Position numbers and translations under genes: made by a program. Below, one piece after another: positions 1 to 7,875 of a stretch of DNA of 64,000 bases. The DNA is taken from contig NZ_CP108032.1 in NCBI RefSeq assembly GCF_036169555.1, positions 3,534,001-3,598,000 of the forward strand, written 5' to 3'. Each line of letters begins with the position of its first letter. The first letter of the stretch is position 1. The DNA comes from Streptomyces sp. NBC_00306. Lineage in GTDB: Bacteria; Actinomycetota; Actinomycetes; Streptomycetales; Streptomycetaceae. The notes under the pieces were generated by a model, which made no database searches, was not told the DNA's origin, and saw only the letters and a list, made by a program, of their open reading frames with translations.

Positions 1-1
1 C

Positions 2-1510
2 GTCGAGGACTGGGGCGACGAGACCGCCTCCTCGCTCGGCGCGGAGGTGGGCGAACAGCAGCTGGGCCAGACCGAGGAGGCCAACGAGCTCATCCACGGC
101 AACCCGGGCAAGATAGCCGCCACGGTGAAGAACCTGCGGGACTTCCAGAAGGCATTCGATCTGGTCGGCGGCGGCATGAAGAAGCTCGACTCCAGCCACT
201 GGAAGGGCGAGGCAGCCAACACCTTCCGGGAGAAGTTCCAGACCCTGCCGACCGACTGGCTGCGCGCGGCGGACGCGTTCGAGGACGCGGCGAAGGCACT
301 GGAGACGTACTCCAAGGCGGTCACCGGCGCGCAGGGCAAGGCCAAGGAGGCGATCGCCCTCTACAAGGAGGGCAACGAGTCCTCCAAGACGGCGGCCGAC
401 ACGTACAACAAGAAGGTCGACGCCTACAACGCGGCCCGCAACAGCGACAACCCGCCGCCGCGCCCCGAACCCTTCTCCGACCCGGGTATCGCCAAGCGCG
501 AGCGGGCGCACGAGATCCTCAAGGAAGCACGCCGCCACCGCAACGAGTCGGCGGACACGGCGAAGTCGGCGGTCACGGCGGCGATGGCGCACGCGCCGAA
601 GGAGCCGACGGGCCGCGAGAAACTGACGCTCGAGCTCGCGGACTACGGCATGGGCCAGGGAGTCGAGCTGGCCCACTTCGGCGGCGGCGTCATCAAGGGC
701 ACAGCGGGCCTGGTGAACTTCGTTCGCTCGGTCAACCCGACCGACCCGTACAACATCACGCACCCGGCGGAATACTGGAAAGGCCTCAACACAACGCTCG
801 CAGGCCTGGCCTCGACGGCCGCGAACCCGGACAGGGCGCTGAAGAACGCGTGGGACGCGGCAAAGGGCGACCCGGCGGAGTTCCTGGGGCGGCTGGTGCC
901 GGAGCTGGTGGGGACGAAGGGGGCGGGGGTCCTTCGGAGCGGACTGCGGGCTGGGATGAAGGGTGGGGTCAAGGGAGGACTCGAAGGCACCGGGCACGGT
1001 CCCTTCGACCGTTTGACGAGCCGAGGATCGGGTGGAGAACTTCCACCGTTCGAAGAAATCAAAAGGGCCGTCATGGAGAGCAACCCGGAGGTTGTGTCAC
1101 GGAAGTGGCCAGATGATGACGGCCGCTACTACGCGAGTCGCGTGCTCAAAGGTGGCCGGCCGGACGGGGAGACAGTCCTTTCCGGACATGGTTACATTGA
1201 AGTCGGCGCCGGCGAAGTCGTCGTTCCTCCCGGAACAAACATATCTTTCTATGTACCTCACGGCGACAGGATTCCGGGACTGAATGGGGTCGCCGTGGAA
1301 GGAGGTTCATACCCTGCGGGCGCCGTAGAGACCTTCGGCCCAGGGGACAAAATCCCGAACTATACACTTGCACCACCCGAGCCTAAAGGGCCTGGTGGAT
1401 TCACCGTTTACGAAAACTCCACAACCGTGGCTCAACGAACCATGCTCAGCGATCTCCTTAAAGAAGAGATGGGGAATGTACACTGGGCAGCCTGTCGCGA
1501 GTTCAAGTAA
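2..1510 (+). CDS. Putative T7SS-secreted WXG100-like protein with C-terminal Stv-like domain (5' truncated)
   Basis: The reading frame enters from before the window; the GTG at 47 is only an internal start-like codon, so the real start is missing and about 500 residues are visible. The first ~180 residues are helical and rich in Lys/Glu/Ala, with the stretch HWKGEAANTFREKF typical of WXG100/LXG-like N-termini of proteins exported by the type VII (ESX) system. A Gly-rich linker follows. The last ~140 residues contain LSGHGY, VVVPPGTNISFY, FGPGDKIPNYTL and MGNVHWAACREF, which I recognise as the putative adhesin Stv domain found at the end of actinobacterial polymorphic toxins. GC falls in this last part, as is usual for exchangeable toxin tips. 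Small genes that look like immunity genes follow. The toxic activity, if any, is unknown. Confidence 0.8.
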   Translation, partial: VEDWGDETASSLGAEVGEQQLGQTEEANELIHGNPGKIAATVKNLRDFQKAFDLVGGGMKKLDSSHWKGEAANTFREKFQTLPTDWLRAADAFEDAAKALETYSKAVTGAQGKAKEAIALYKEGNESSKTAADTYNKKVDAYNAARNSDNPPPRPEPFSDPGIAKRERAHEILKEARRHRNESADTAKSAVTAAMAHAPKEPTGREKLTLELADYGMGQGVELAHFGGGVIKGTAGLVNFVRSVNPTDPYNITHPAEYWKGLNTTLAGLASTAANPDRALKNAWDAAKGDPAEFLGRLVPELVGTKGAGVLRSGLRAGMKGGVKGGLEGTGHGPFDRLTSRGSGGELPPFEEIKRAVMESNPEVVSRKWPDDDGRYYASRVLKGGRPDGETVLSGHGYIEVGAGEVVVPPGTNISFYVPHGDRIPGLNGVAVEGGSYPAGAVETFGPGDKIPNYTLAPPEPKGPGGFTVYENSTTVAQRTMLSDLLKEEMGNVHWAACREFK

Positions 1511-1530
1511 ATCCGGAGAACTGAGGATCA

Positions 1531-1950
1531 ATGAACCAGCAAGCGCGACCAGGCGAATCTTGGACGCTCACAGACGTAACCTTGCTCATCCAGAAACCTG
1601 ATCTGGATCCTGAGGATGTGACACGCCGCCTCGACATTCAACCGTCCGCAGTCCGGAACCCCGGTGTCGACCGTTGGGGCCCACCGGGGGAAACCAGCGG
1701 ACAGTGGCGCCTGCAATGCGATGAGCGCACGACAAGAACCTTCTCTGAACAGTTGCACTTCATTCTTGCGGCCGCGGAAGGGCGCACCAGCGTACTCCAG
1801 TCACTGAATGCCGAAGGGTGCGAAATCTCGATTGTCATCGGGGGATACGCAGCCAACGACTCACAGCTTTCGCTGACAGCTGCAGAGCTGATCAGACTCG
1901 CAAGACTGGACATCCCACTAACCCTCACTCCCAGCCTGAGTGAACGGTGA
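1531..1950 (+). CDS. DUF4279 domain protein, candidate immunity protein
   Basis: A 139-residue protein starting 20 bases after the toxin-like gene. The layout matches the DUF4279 family: an early strand ending LLIQKPDLDPEDVTRRLDI, a central GQWRL strand, a helix with FSEQLHFILA and a late ISIVIGG strand followed by LTAAELIRLARL. DUF4279 proteins are often found next to polymorphic toxins and are thought to be immunity proteins; that role is inferred from position here. No signal peptide, so it should be cytoplasmic. The gene is AT-richer than the genome-like regions further on. Confidence 0.65.
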   Translation: MNQQARPGESWTLTDVTLLIQKPDLDPEDVTRRLDIQPSAVRNPGVDRWGPPGETSGQWRLQCDERTTRTFSEQLHFILAAAEGRTSVLQSLNAEGCEISIVIGGYAANDSQLSLTAAELIRLARLDIPLTLTPSLSER

Positions 1951-1976
1951 CCACCCCAACCCCAGGAGGGACCAAA

Positions 1977-2399
1977 ATGCCTGGCAATCAGTGGACTTCC
2001 CTCAGCACATCCCTAGCCATTACCAATACCTCGGGTGATGCTGCCATCATTGGCGAAACGCTAGGAGTTGAAGAGGCTGGTGCCACGCATGCGCCTTTGG
2101 TCAATTCGGGGCCAGGCTGGTGGGCATACACATTCAACGAAACTTACTCCGCGAGCATCGATTCACAGATCGCAGCCCTGGTCTCATTTATCACACCGCA
2201 CCTGGACCGGCTTGCGAAGCTACGCAACGACGGCTACTACGCCCAGGTCGCCATCGCCGGCACGGTGAGCCCGGGTGAGAACCTGCATGTGTCGACGACT
2301 GCTCTGCAGCGGGTGGCTGCCCTCGGGCTTTCTGTTTCGTTTACCACGCTGGCACCGTCCGGCACCACCGAGGACGACCCTCTGAATTGGCTTGACTAG
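1977..2399 (+). CDS. Second DUF4279-like protein, candidate immunity paralogue
   Basis: I start it at the ATG at 1977 because AGGAGG lies at 1964-1969 with seven bases between; an upstream in-frame GTG at 1947 overlaps the preceding stop and has no ribosome site. The 140-residue product shares the DUF4279 plan of its upstream neighbour: an SLAITN strand, aromatic GWWAYTF in place of the GQWRL strand, a helix ending FITPHLDRLAKL, an AIAGTVS strand and a final ALGLSVSF strand. Two related small genes in tandem after a toxin-like gene fit an array of immunity genes for diverging toxin tips. No enzymatic residues are evident. Confidence 0.6.
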   Translation: MPGNQWTSLSTSLAITNTSGDAAIIGETLGVEEAGATHAPLVNSGPGWWAYTFNETYSASIDSQIAALVSFITPHLDRLAKLRNDGYYAQVAIAGTVSPGENLHVSTTALQRVAALGLSVSFTTLAPSGTTEDDPLNWLD

Positions 2400-2497
2400 C
2401 CTGCGATTTTCTCTGTGGCCAGTAGGTACGACCTGCGTCCCGAGCGCACTCTCAGTTGCCCCACCTGCCCGGCAACCAGCAGAACCACGCCGACGAA

Positions 2498-3016
2498 ATG
2501 CAGGCCCTCATCGACAAGCTGGGAGAGCCGGCCGTGACCGCCATTCAACTGATCGCCTCGTTCGTAGCGACGGGTCGCCTGCACGGAGTCGGGATCGGCT
2601 CGACCCTCAGCGAGGTCGACCGGGCCATTCCCTCCAGCCACGTGGACGTGGTGGACGAGAGCGGCCTCTCCCTGCGACGGGACTATGGCTTCCTGGAGTT
2701 CTACTTCAACCCGGGGCCGGACTGGGTGGTGAGCGGCGGGGCGCTCGAACTGCACAGGTTGGCGTCGGGATACGAGCGAGCCGAGAAGTGGCGTCAGGAC
2801 ATGCAGGTCGACCTCCCGCAGTACCTGACATGGGCCGACTTGCGAGAGGAACTCGCTCGGACTCCCGACTCCCCCGCCCTCGCGGAGACGGATCAGGGCG
2901 ACTTTCTCGAGTACCGGGCAGCGGCGACGAAGGTGTCGGTGATCGTGAGCAACGACCATGAAGAGCGCGACTCATGGGTGGGGCACGGCGATGTGTGGAG
3001 CGTCAGCTTGGGCTGA
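2498..3016 (+). CDS. Unrecognised small protein in the toxin/immunity block
   Basis: I do not recognise the family. The product is 172 residues from the ATG at 2498, or 186 from a TTG at 2456; neither has a strong ribosome site. It begins with a helix, then GIGSTLSEVDRAI, followed by DYGFLEFYFNPGPDWVVSGG, the sort of beta-rich core seen in small immunity-like proteins of Streptomyces. It is acidic and soluble, with no signal peptide or membrane helix. Position between DUF4279-like genes and a decayed coding stretch suggests it belongs to the same exchangeable block, but no function can be given. Confidence 0.55.
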   Translation: MQALIDKLGEPAVTAIQLIASFVATGRLHGVGIGSTLSEVDRAIPSSHVDVVDESGLSLRRDYGFLEFYFNPGPDWVVSGGALELHRLASGYERAEKWRQDMQVDLPQYLTWADLREELARTPDSPALAETDQGDFLEYRAAATKVSVIVSNDHEERDSWVGHGDVWSVSLG

Positions 3017-3088
3017 TCCGGCGCTCGGGCCGCCCAGCGGACCGCACGGCATCACACCACCCGGGTACTCGCGCGGGAGGCCGAATGA

Positions 3089-3320
3089 CCGGTCGAGCTG
3101 AGTCCGGCAGAACTGTCGTCCCGCGCATCCGTGCAGGTGCCATCGGCGGTGGCCCGGGAGATCCTCTCCGAGATGCGCATCCACGTGCCCCGCAAGACCG
3201 GCAACGGGGACGCACTTCCATGCCGGACAGCCGAAGGGAGGCGGCCATAACGTGGACATGATGGGAGAGCGGTACCAACAGGTCGGCGACAAGCATCACA
3301 TCTACCACAAAGAGCGATAG
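3089..3320 (+). pseudogene. Frameshifted remnant of a toxin-like C-terminus
   Basis: No intact gene fits here, yet two adjacent frames read like protein. One frame, opened after the TGA at 3086, reads VELSPAELSSRASVQVP and on through REILSEMRIHVPRKTGNGD, then hits a TAA at 3248. The next frame reads HFHAGQPKGGGHNVDM from 3213, then GERYQQVGDKHHIYHKER, ending with TAG at 3318-3320. The His/Lys-rich tail resembles the end of nuclease-type polymorphic toxins. I infer a toxin tail broken by a small indel near 3200; the parent gene is not recognised. Confidence 0.35.
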
Positions 3321-3332
3321 GACGTTCGGGCC

Positions 3333-3779
3333 ATGGGTGAGGAATTGAGAGATGAGCTACTTCTCTCGACAGAGAAGAAGCGGAAGGTTCACATCGAGCA
3401 AAGCTTGCCGGCTGAAATTTTTCTGGGATTCACGAACGACTTCGAAACCCCGGACTGGGTAAGCGAATCGTTGTCGATATTTCGACGCACGGATTCTCGA
3501 CCTGAGTATTCGATCGTCCCGGAAAACCTGGCGGAGCTGGGGTCCTGGATTGAATCCATGGCAAGGCGTACCGACTTGGGGGACACGTTGCTCACTCAGA
3601 CCGGACTGCGGAACTTTCCATGGCTGAAATGCGCCTGCAAGTCGCCAGGTTGGGCCGAGGCGCTACTCACGGTAATCGGTCGAGATGTCACTCTCCTTTC
3701 CCTGGACCAGCACAGGATGATCGTCATCTACGAGGAAGAGTACGAATGCATCGCGTTTACGGCAACGAGCTCCCCATGA
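3333..3779 (+). CDS. Unrecognised small cytoplasmic protein, possible immunity gene
   Basis: A 148-residue protein starting at an ATG 12 bases after the decayed toxin tail. I do not recognise the family. It has a charged N-terminal helix, an aromatic/acidic middle (FTNDFETPDWVSESLSIF) and a closing pair of strands around LTVIGRDVTLLSLDQHRMIVIYEEEY. The composition is acidic with low GC and AT-ending codons unlike the genes beyond 4844. Following a toxin remnant directly, it may be the matching immunity gene left behind; this rests on position only. Confidence 0.55.
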   Translation: MGEELRDELLLSTEKKRKVHIEQSLPAEIFLGFTNDFETPDWVSESLSIFRRTDSRPEYSIVPENLAELGSWIESMARRTDLGDTLLTQTGLRNFPWLKCACKSPGWAEALLTVIGRDVTLLSLDQHRMIVIYEEEYECIAFTATSSP

Positions 3780-3797
3780 CGGAAGACCCCTGACACC

Positions 3798-4112
3798 ATG
3801 GCCGAAATGAGCAGGATTCAGATCGAGTCCCTGGAGGAGTCGAGCGACACCGGAGGGACCTGCATCGTCCGGTGCGTCGGGGGCGTGCCTCGCGTCGGCG
3901 ATGTCTTCACCAGCGACGAGATTTCCGGCCGCGGGCACCCCCAGGTGCGACTCACTCTGGATCGAATCGAGCGATACGAAGGACGATTCGTGGAGTTCTT
4001 CGATCCTCCCCACGCGGCCAGAATTCATGTGTCGGGAGAAGGCGTAGGCCTGCTCACCAGAGGGTCGATCATCACCTCCGCAGCCGAGTCGGTCCCGCCG
4101 GACCCGTCATGA
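3798..4112 (+). CDS. Unrecognised small beta-rich protein
   Basis: 104 residues; no family recognised. It looks like a small beta barrel: alternating hydrophobic strands RIQIESLEES, TCIVRCVGG, RVGDVFTSDEI, VRLTLDRIERYEG, RFVEFFDPPHAARIHVSGEG. The pattern VPRVGDVFT followed by a closing GEG strand recalls proteins that set out small beta-barrel (OB- or translation-factor-like) folds, but this is only a shape argument. Its TGA stop overlaps the ATG of the next gene (ATGA at 4109-4112), so the two are probably translated together. Confidence 0.6.
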   Translation: MAEMSRIQIESLEESSDTGGTCIVRCVGGVPRVGDVFTSDEISGRGHPQVRLTLDRIERYEGRFVEFFDPPHAARIHVSGEGVGLLTRGSIITSAAESVPPDPS

Positions 4113-4570
4113 ACGCACCTGACACCGACGCGACATGGGCATCCTTGACGGAGGCAACTCTCGCGAGCATCAAAGCAAGCGGCGCACGACGATTGAGCGT
4201 CGAGCGCTCGAGAGTGGCGCCAGTCGTCCAGGAAAAGATCACCGAGCCTGTCTACTCGCTCAAGAACAGGTTCTCGTTCTGGGAGCGATTGGTTCGGCGC
4301 ATGGAGGCCGACTGGCAGGTCGAGGGTCAGTACCCCATCAGCGCCTACTCCAACGACCTCGACTGCAGGGACCAGCTGCAGGTCTCCCTCAGCGAACTCC
4401 CCGACACCGCCCAGCCGGAACTGGCCGGCCTCCTGAGAGCTCTCGACGCGCGCTTCATGCACCGGACAGAGCCCGACGGGACCGGCGAACTCCGCCCCTG
4501 GCTGAGGCCATCCTCCGGTACGGCCCGGCACGGCTTCTGGCTGCGCAAACCCGTGGTCGTTCCCTGGTGA
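4109..4570 (+). CDS. Unrecognised protein translationally coupled to the gene before
   Basis: I place the start at the ATG at 4109, which overlaps the preceding stop; the open frame extends further 5' but only as antiparallel coding shadow. The 153-residue product has a helical, basic N-terminal half (ASIKASGARRLSVERSRV), a KNRFSFWERLVRRMEADW segment and an acidic strand/helix section around YSNDLDCRDQLQVSLSELP. The C-terminus is Trp/Pro-rich. No known domain is recognised. It closes the accessory block; from 4571 to 4843 I see no gene, only GC-rich spacer. Confidence 0.55.
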   Translation: MNAPDTDATWASLTEATLASIKASGARRLSVERSRVAPVVQEKITEPVYSLKNRFSFWERLVRRMEADWQVEGQYPISAYSNDLDCRDQLQVSLSELPDTAQPELAGLLRALDARFMHRTEPDGTGELRPWLRPSSGTARHGFWLRKPVVVPW

Positions 4571-4843
4571 ACCTCAGCGGATCGACCACAGCTCCACCCC
4601 GCCCGTCCCTCAACGTGTACTGAAAGCCCCACCCGCCCGCACCCCCAGTACACGACCCATCCCCCCTCCGGGTACCACCCGCGCCCCCGCACGCGTGTCT
4701 CCCCGGCCCGCCCCCAAGATCGCGGCAGCCTCTGGGGGCGTGACCACCTCACGGCTCGTCCTCGTCGCTCTGCTCACCGTCGCCGCCGTACCCGCCGCCG
4801 CCCTCGTGCCCCTTCAGGGGCCCCGCAGCGGCGCTCCGACCGT

Positions 4844-5683
4844 TCAGGCCCCCGAGGTCTCCACGTACTGCCCGTACTCGTCCAGCACCCGCAGCACCTC
4901 GCTCTCACCCTCCGGCGGGAGTTGCAGCACGACCTCCTCCACACCCAGTTCCGCGTAGTGCGCCAGCTTGCCCGGTGAGGGCAGGACCGCGTACGGGACC
5001 ACTTGCAGGGAGTTCTCGGAACGGCCCGCCGCCGACCAGGCGTCACGCAGGACCGGGAGCGACTCCGACAGGCCGCGGCCGCCGATCGGGAGCCAGCCGT
5101 CCGCGTACTCCGCGATGTGGGAGAACAGCTTCGGGCCCGCCGCGCCGCCGATCAGGGTGCGGGGGCCGCTGATCGGCTTCGGGTAGGCGTCGGAGGCACG
5201 GACAGAGCCGAACTCGCCCTTGTACGCCGTCGGTTCCGCCGTCCACAGCGCCCGCATCAGGCGCATCCGGTCGCGCCCCAGTTCGCGGCGCGTCGTCCAC
5301 TCGACGCCGTGGTCCGCCGCCTCCTCCTTGTTCCAGCCGAAGCCGAGACCCAGCGTGAAGCGGCCACCGGACAGGAAGTCCAGCGTGGCGATCTGCTTCG
5401 CCAGGTCGATCGGGTCGTGCTGGGCGATCAGGGTGATGCCCGTGCCGAGGCCGAGCTCCGAGGTGACCGCCGCCGCCTGGCCGAGGGCCACGAAGGGATC
5501 CAGCGTGCGGCCGTACTCGGGCGGGAGGTCGCCGCCCGCGGGGTACGGCGTCACGCGCTCCACCGGGATGTGGGTGTGCTCGGGCAGATAGAGCCCGGCG
5601 AAGCCCCGCTCCTCCAGTTCGCGTGCGAGCCGTACCGGCGTGATCGTCTCGTCGGTGAGGAAGATCGTGGTCGAGATCCGCAT
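4844..5683 (-). CDS. LLM-class F420-dependent oxidoreductase
   Basis: 279 residues of bacterial-luciferase-like TIM barrel. The N-terminus MRISTTIFLTDETITPVRLA gives the first strand, LYLPEHTHIP the conserved substrate/cofactor region, GTGITLIAQHDP and LDFLSGGRFTLGLGFGWNKEE the phosphate-binding and loop region typical of TIGR03619-type, F420-using members in actinobacteria. Start at 5683 has GGAGGG seven bases before. It probably reduces or oxidises an unknown substrate with F420/F420H2 in the cytoplasm. It stands alone, has no copy of the 17-bp palindrome that precedes the other LLM genes in the window, and so may not belong to that regulon. Confidence 0.88.
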   Translation of the reverse strand: MRISTTIFLTDETITPVRLARELEERGFAGLYLPEHTHIPVERVTPYPAGGDLPPEYGRTLDPFVALGQAAAVTSELGLGTGITLIAQHDPIDLAKQIATLDFLSGGRFTLGLGFGWNKEEAADHGVEWTTRRELGRDRMRLMRALWTAEPTAYKGEFGSVRASDAYPKPISGPRTLIGGAAGPKLFSHIAEYADGWLPIGGRGLSESLPVLRDAWSAAGRSENSLQVVPYAVLPSPGKLAHYAELGVEEVVLQLPPEGESEVLRVLDEYGQYVETSGA

Positions 5684-5820
5684 ACGGAACCCTCCGTCAT
5701 CGTCTCTGGTGGCGGCCCAAACGTATGCCGTACGGTGCCAGATGCCGAGAGCCCGGCGACACCGGGCCAGAGCCTGTCTTCTGGATCAGGCCCTCGGCCA
5801 CAACGGGGAGGTTCCGCTTC

Positions 5821-6153
5821 ATGATGCGTGTACGTATCGCCACCACGGCCCTGGTGCTGTCCGGGGCACTGCTGGTGGGTGCGCCGGTCGCTTCGGCATC
5901 GCCCGCGCCGACCGCGGTGACGGCGGTGACGGCGGTTCAGAAGCCGGGCTCGGCGCCGCAGGCCGGCACCTCGTCGACCGTCGCCCAGGCGGACACCCAG
6001 GCCTCGACGGTCGACAAGGCTCGCAAGAGCAAGAAGAAAAAGAAGAAGAAGGGCGGCTTCGGGGCCGGGCTGATCATCGGCCTGGTCATCATCGTCGCGC
6101 TGATCGTCATCATCGCGCTCCTCGTGCAGCGGCGGAAGAAGCAGACCGGCTGA
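5821..6153 (+). CDS. Small membrane protein with signal peptide, Lys-rich belt and C-terminal helix
   Basis: 110 residues from the ATG at 5821 (GGGGAGG about nine bases before; a second ATG follows directly). The N-terminus is a clean Sec signal peptide (MMRVRIATTALVLSGALLVG then PVASAS). A Thr/Ala/Val-rich linker follows, then RKSKKKKKKKGGFGAG and a strongly hydrophobic helix LIIGLVIIVALIVIIALLV closing with QRRKKQTG. The product is therefore probably processed, held in the membrane by the C-terminal helix, and carries positive charge on both sides of it. No family is recognised. Hydrophobic, Lys-flanked helices of this type could interact with anionic lipids; no function is known. Confidence 0.7.
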   Translation: MMRVRIATTALVLSGALLVGAPVASASPAPTAVTAVTAVQKPGSAPQAGTSSTVAQADTQASTVDKARKSKKKKKKKGGFGAGLIIGLVIIVALIVIIALLVQRRKKQTG

Positions 6154-6278
6154 GAACCGCCCCCGAAAGGCGGCCGCCATCCGCCGAACCCCTTCCCTTG
6201 CACGGCAGTTCACGGCTCAATACCAGGGTTTGAGTACACCACTCCTGTCCCACTCACCGCCCCTGGGGAGCCGACGCC

Positions 6279-7796
6279 ATGTGCAAGGACGAACACGCGC
6301 TGGGTAGACGCGGTCTGCTCGTGACGGGAGCCGCAGCCGCCCTTACGTTGGGCACTGTGAGCTTCGCGAACGCCGCGCCTGCCGGCGCCGGGGACAACAC
6401 CGGCGACCACACCGAGGTCGTCCGCGGCACCCTGCCGCCGGGCTCGCCCGACTTCGTGTACCTGCCCGTCGAGATTCCGCGGGGCGTACGGGAACTGCAC
6501 GTGGCGTACAGCTACGAGCGGCCCGTCGTACCGGCGGGCACCCAGGGCAACGCCCTGGACATCGGCATCTTCGACGAGCGGGGCACGGCGCTCGGCGGCA
6601 AGGGGTTCCGCGGCTGGTCGGGCGGCGCCCGCACCGAGTTCTTCATCCGGGCCGACGAGGCGACGCCCGGGTACATCCCGGGGCCCGTGCGCGCCGGGAC
6701 GTGGCACATCGCGCTCGGGCCGTACACCGTGGCGCCGCAGGGTCTCGCGTACGAGGTGACCATCACCCTGCGGTACGGCGCCCCCGGCCGGACGCCGAAG
6801 CCCGTCTATCCGCCGGAGCGGGCCAAGGGCCGTGGCCGGGCCTGGTACCGGGGCGACTGCCATGTGCACTCCGTGTACTCGGACGGCCGGCGCACCCTCG
6901 CCGAGATCGCCACACTGGCACGGGCAGCCGGGCTCGACTTCATCAACTCCTCCGAGCACAACACGCACTCCGCGCACGCGCACTGGGCGGACCTCGCGGG
7001 CGACGATCTGCTCATCCTGACGGGCGAGGAGGTCACGACCCGCAACGGGCACGTCCTGGCGCTCGGCACCGACCCGGGGACGTTCGTCGACTGGCGCTAC
7101 CGCGCCAAGGACAACCGCTTCGGGCACTACGCGGGCGAGATCCGGCGGGCCGGCGGTCTGGTCGTGCCCGCGCACCCGCACGCCACCTGCATCGGCTGCA
7201 ACTGGAAGTTCGGCTTCGGCGAGGCGGACGCGCTGGAGGTGTGGAACGGCCCCTACACGCCCGACGACGAGGTGTCGCTCGCGGACTGGGACAGCACGCT
7301 GGCCGTCGCCGCCCGTTCGCGCGGGCGCTGGACCCCGGCCATGGGCAACAGCGACGCGCACCGCGACCCGGACCCCATCGGCACCCCGCAGACCGTGGTG
7401 CTCGCCGACGACCTGACCCGGGAGGCGATCCTCGAGGGCATCAGGGCGGGCCGCAGCTATGTCGCCGAGTCGAAGGCGGTGTCGCTGTCGTTCTCGGCGA
7501 CGGGAGGCCGCGGGAAGCAGGCCGGGATCGGTGAGCGCCTGCGCGTCGACGAGGACACCCCGGTGACGGTCCGCCTCGAGGTCACCGGCGCCCCGGGCTG
7601 CTCGGCGCGGTTCGTGACCGACCAGGGCGTGCTGCACACCGTGACCCTGCCGGCGTCGGGCACGGGGACGGTGGAGTGGCGTACGACTCCGCAGTACGCG
7701 ACCTATGTACGCGCCGAGGTCCGGCACCCGGTTCTCGTGCCGGGGCTGCCGGGTCCGCTCGCCGCGTTCACCAACCCGGTGTTCCTCGGGAAGTAG
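6279..7796 (+). CDS. Tat-exported CehA/McbA-type PHP-domain metallohydrolase
   Basis: 505 residues. The N-terminus GRRGLLVTGAAAALTLG is a twin-arginine signal, so a folded, metal-loaded enzyme is likely exported. After a ~150-residue beta-rich domain the PHP fold starts with GDCHVHSVYSDG (first metal-binding HxH near residue 195), continues with SSEHNTHS (~227), a conserved GEE(V/L)T (~248), VVPAHPHATCIGCNW (~293) and MGNSDAHRDPD (~355). These residues make up the metal site of CehA/McbA-type phosphoesterases/hydrolases. The substrate cannot be told; phosphodiesters or carbamate/aryl esters are both precedented. It converges on the permease gene, with a strong hairpin between. Confidence 0.85.
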   Translation: MCKDEHALGRRGLLVTGAAAALTLGTVSFANAAPAGAGDNTGDHTEVVRGTLPPGSPDFVYLPVEIPRGVRELHVAYSYERPVVPAGTQGNALDIGIFDERGTALGGKGFRGWSGGARTEFFIRADEATPGYIPGPVRAGTWHIALGPYTVAPQGLAYEVTITLRYGAPGRTPKPVYPPERAKGRGRAWYRGDCHVHSVYSDGRRTLAEIATLARAAGLDFINSSEHNTHSAHAHWADLAGDDLLILTGEEVTTRNGHVLALGTDPGTFVDWRYRAKDNRFGHYAGEIRRAGGLVVPAHPHATCIGCNWKFGFGEADALEVWNGPYTPDDEVSLADWDSTLAVAARSRGRWTPAMGNSDAHRDPDPIGTPQTVVLADDLTREAILEGIRAGRSYVAESKAVSLSFSATGGRGKQAGIGERLRVDEDTPVTVRLEVTGAPGCSARFVTDQGVLHTVTLPASGTGTVEWRTTPQYATYVRAEVRHPVLVPGLPGPLAAFTNPVFLGK

Positions 7797-7830
7797 GACG
7801 CGGAAGGGCTGCCGGGACCTCGCAGTACGC

Positions 7831-7873
7831 GGACGGGCTGCCGGGGACCCCCCGGGACCCCGGCAGCCCGTCC
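7831..7873. terminator. Bidirectional terminator between convergent genes
   Basis: A perfect 16-bp inverted repeat (GGACGGGCTGCCGGGG at 7831-7846 and its complement at 7858-7873) with an 11-base loop. It lies between the stop of the PHP hydrolase gene and the stop of the convergent permease gene, and can serve both strands. Confidence 0.85.
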
Positions 7874-7875
7874 GG

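Noticed and set aside
4695..4958. A plus-strand frame with a short hydrophobic stretch
   Set aside because: It runs into the antisense of the LLM oxidoreductase gene and has no ribosome site; coding shadow.
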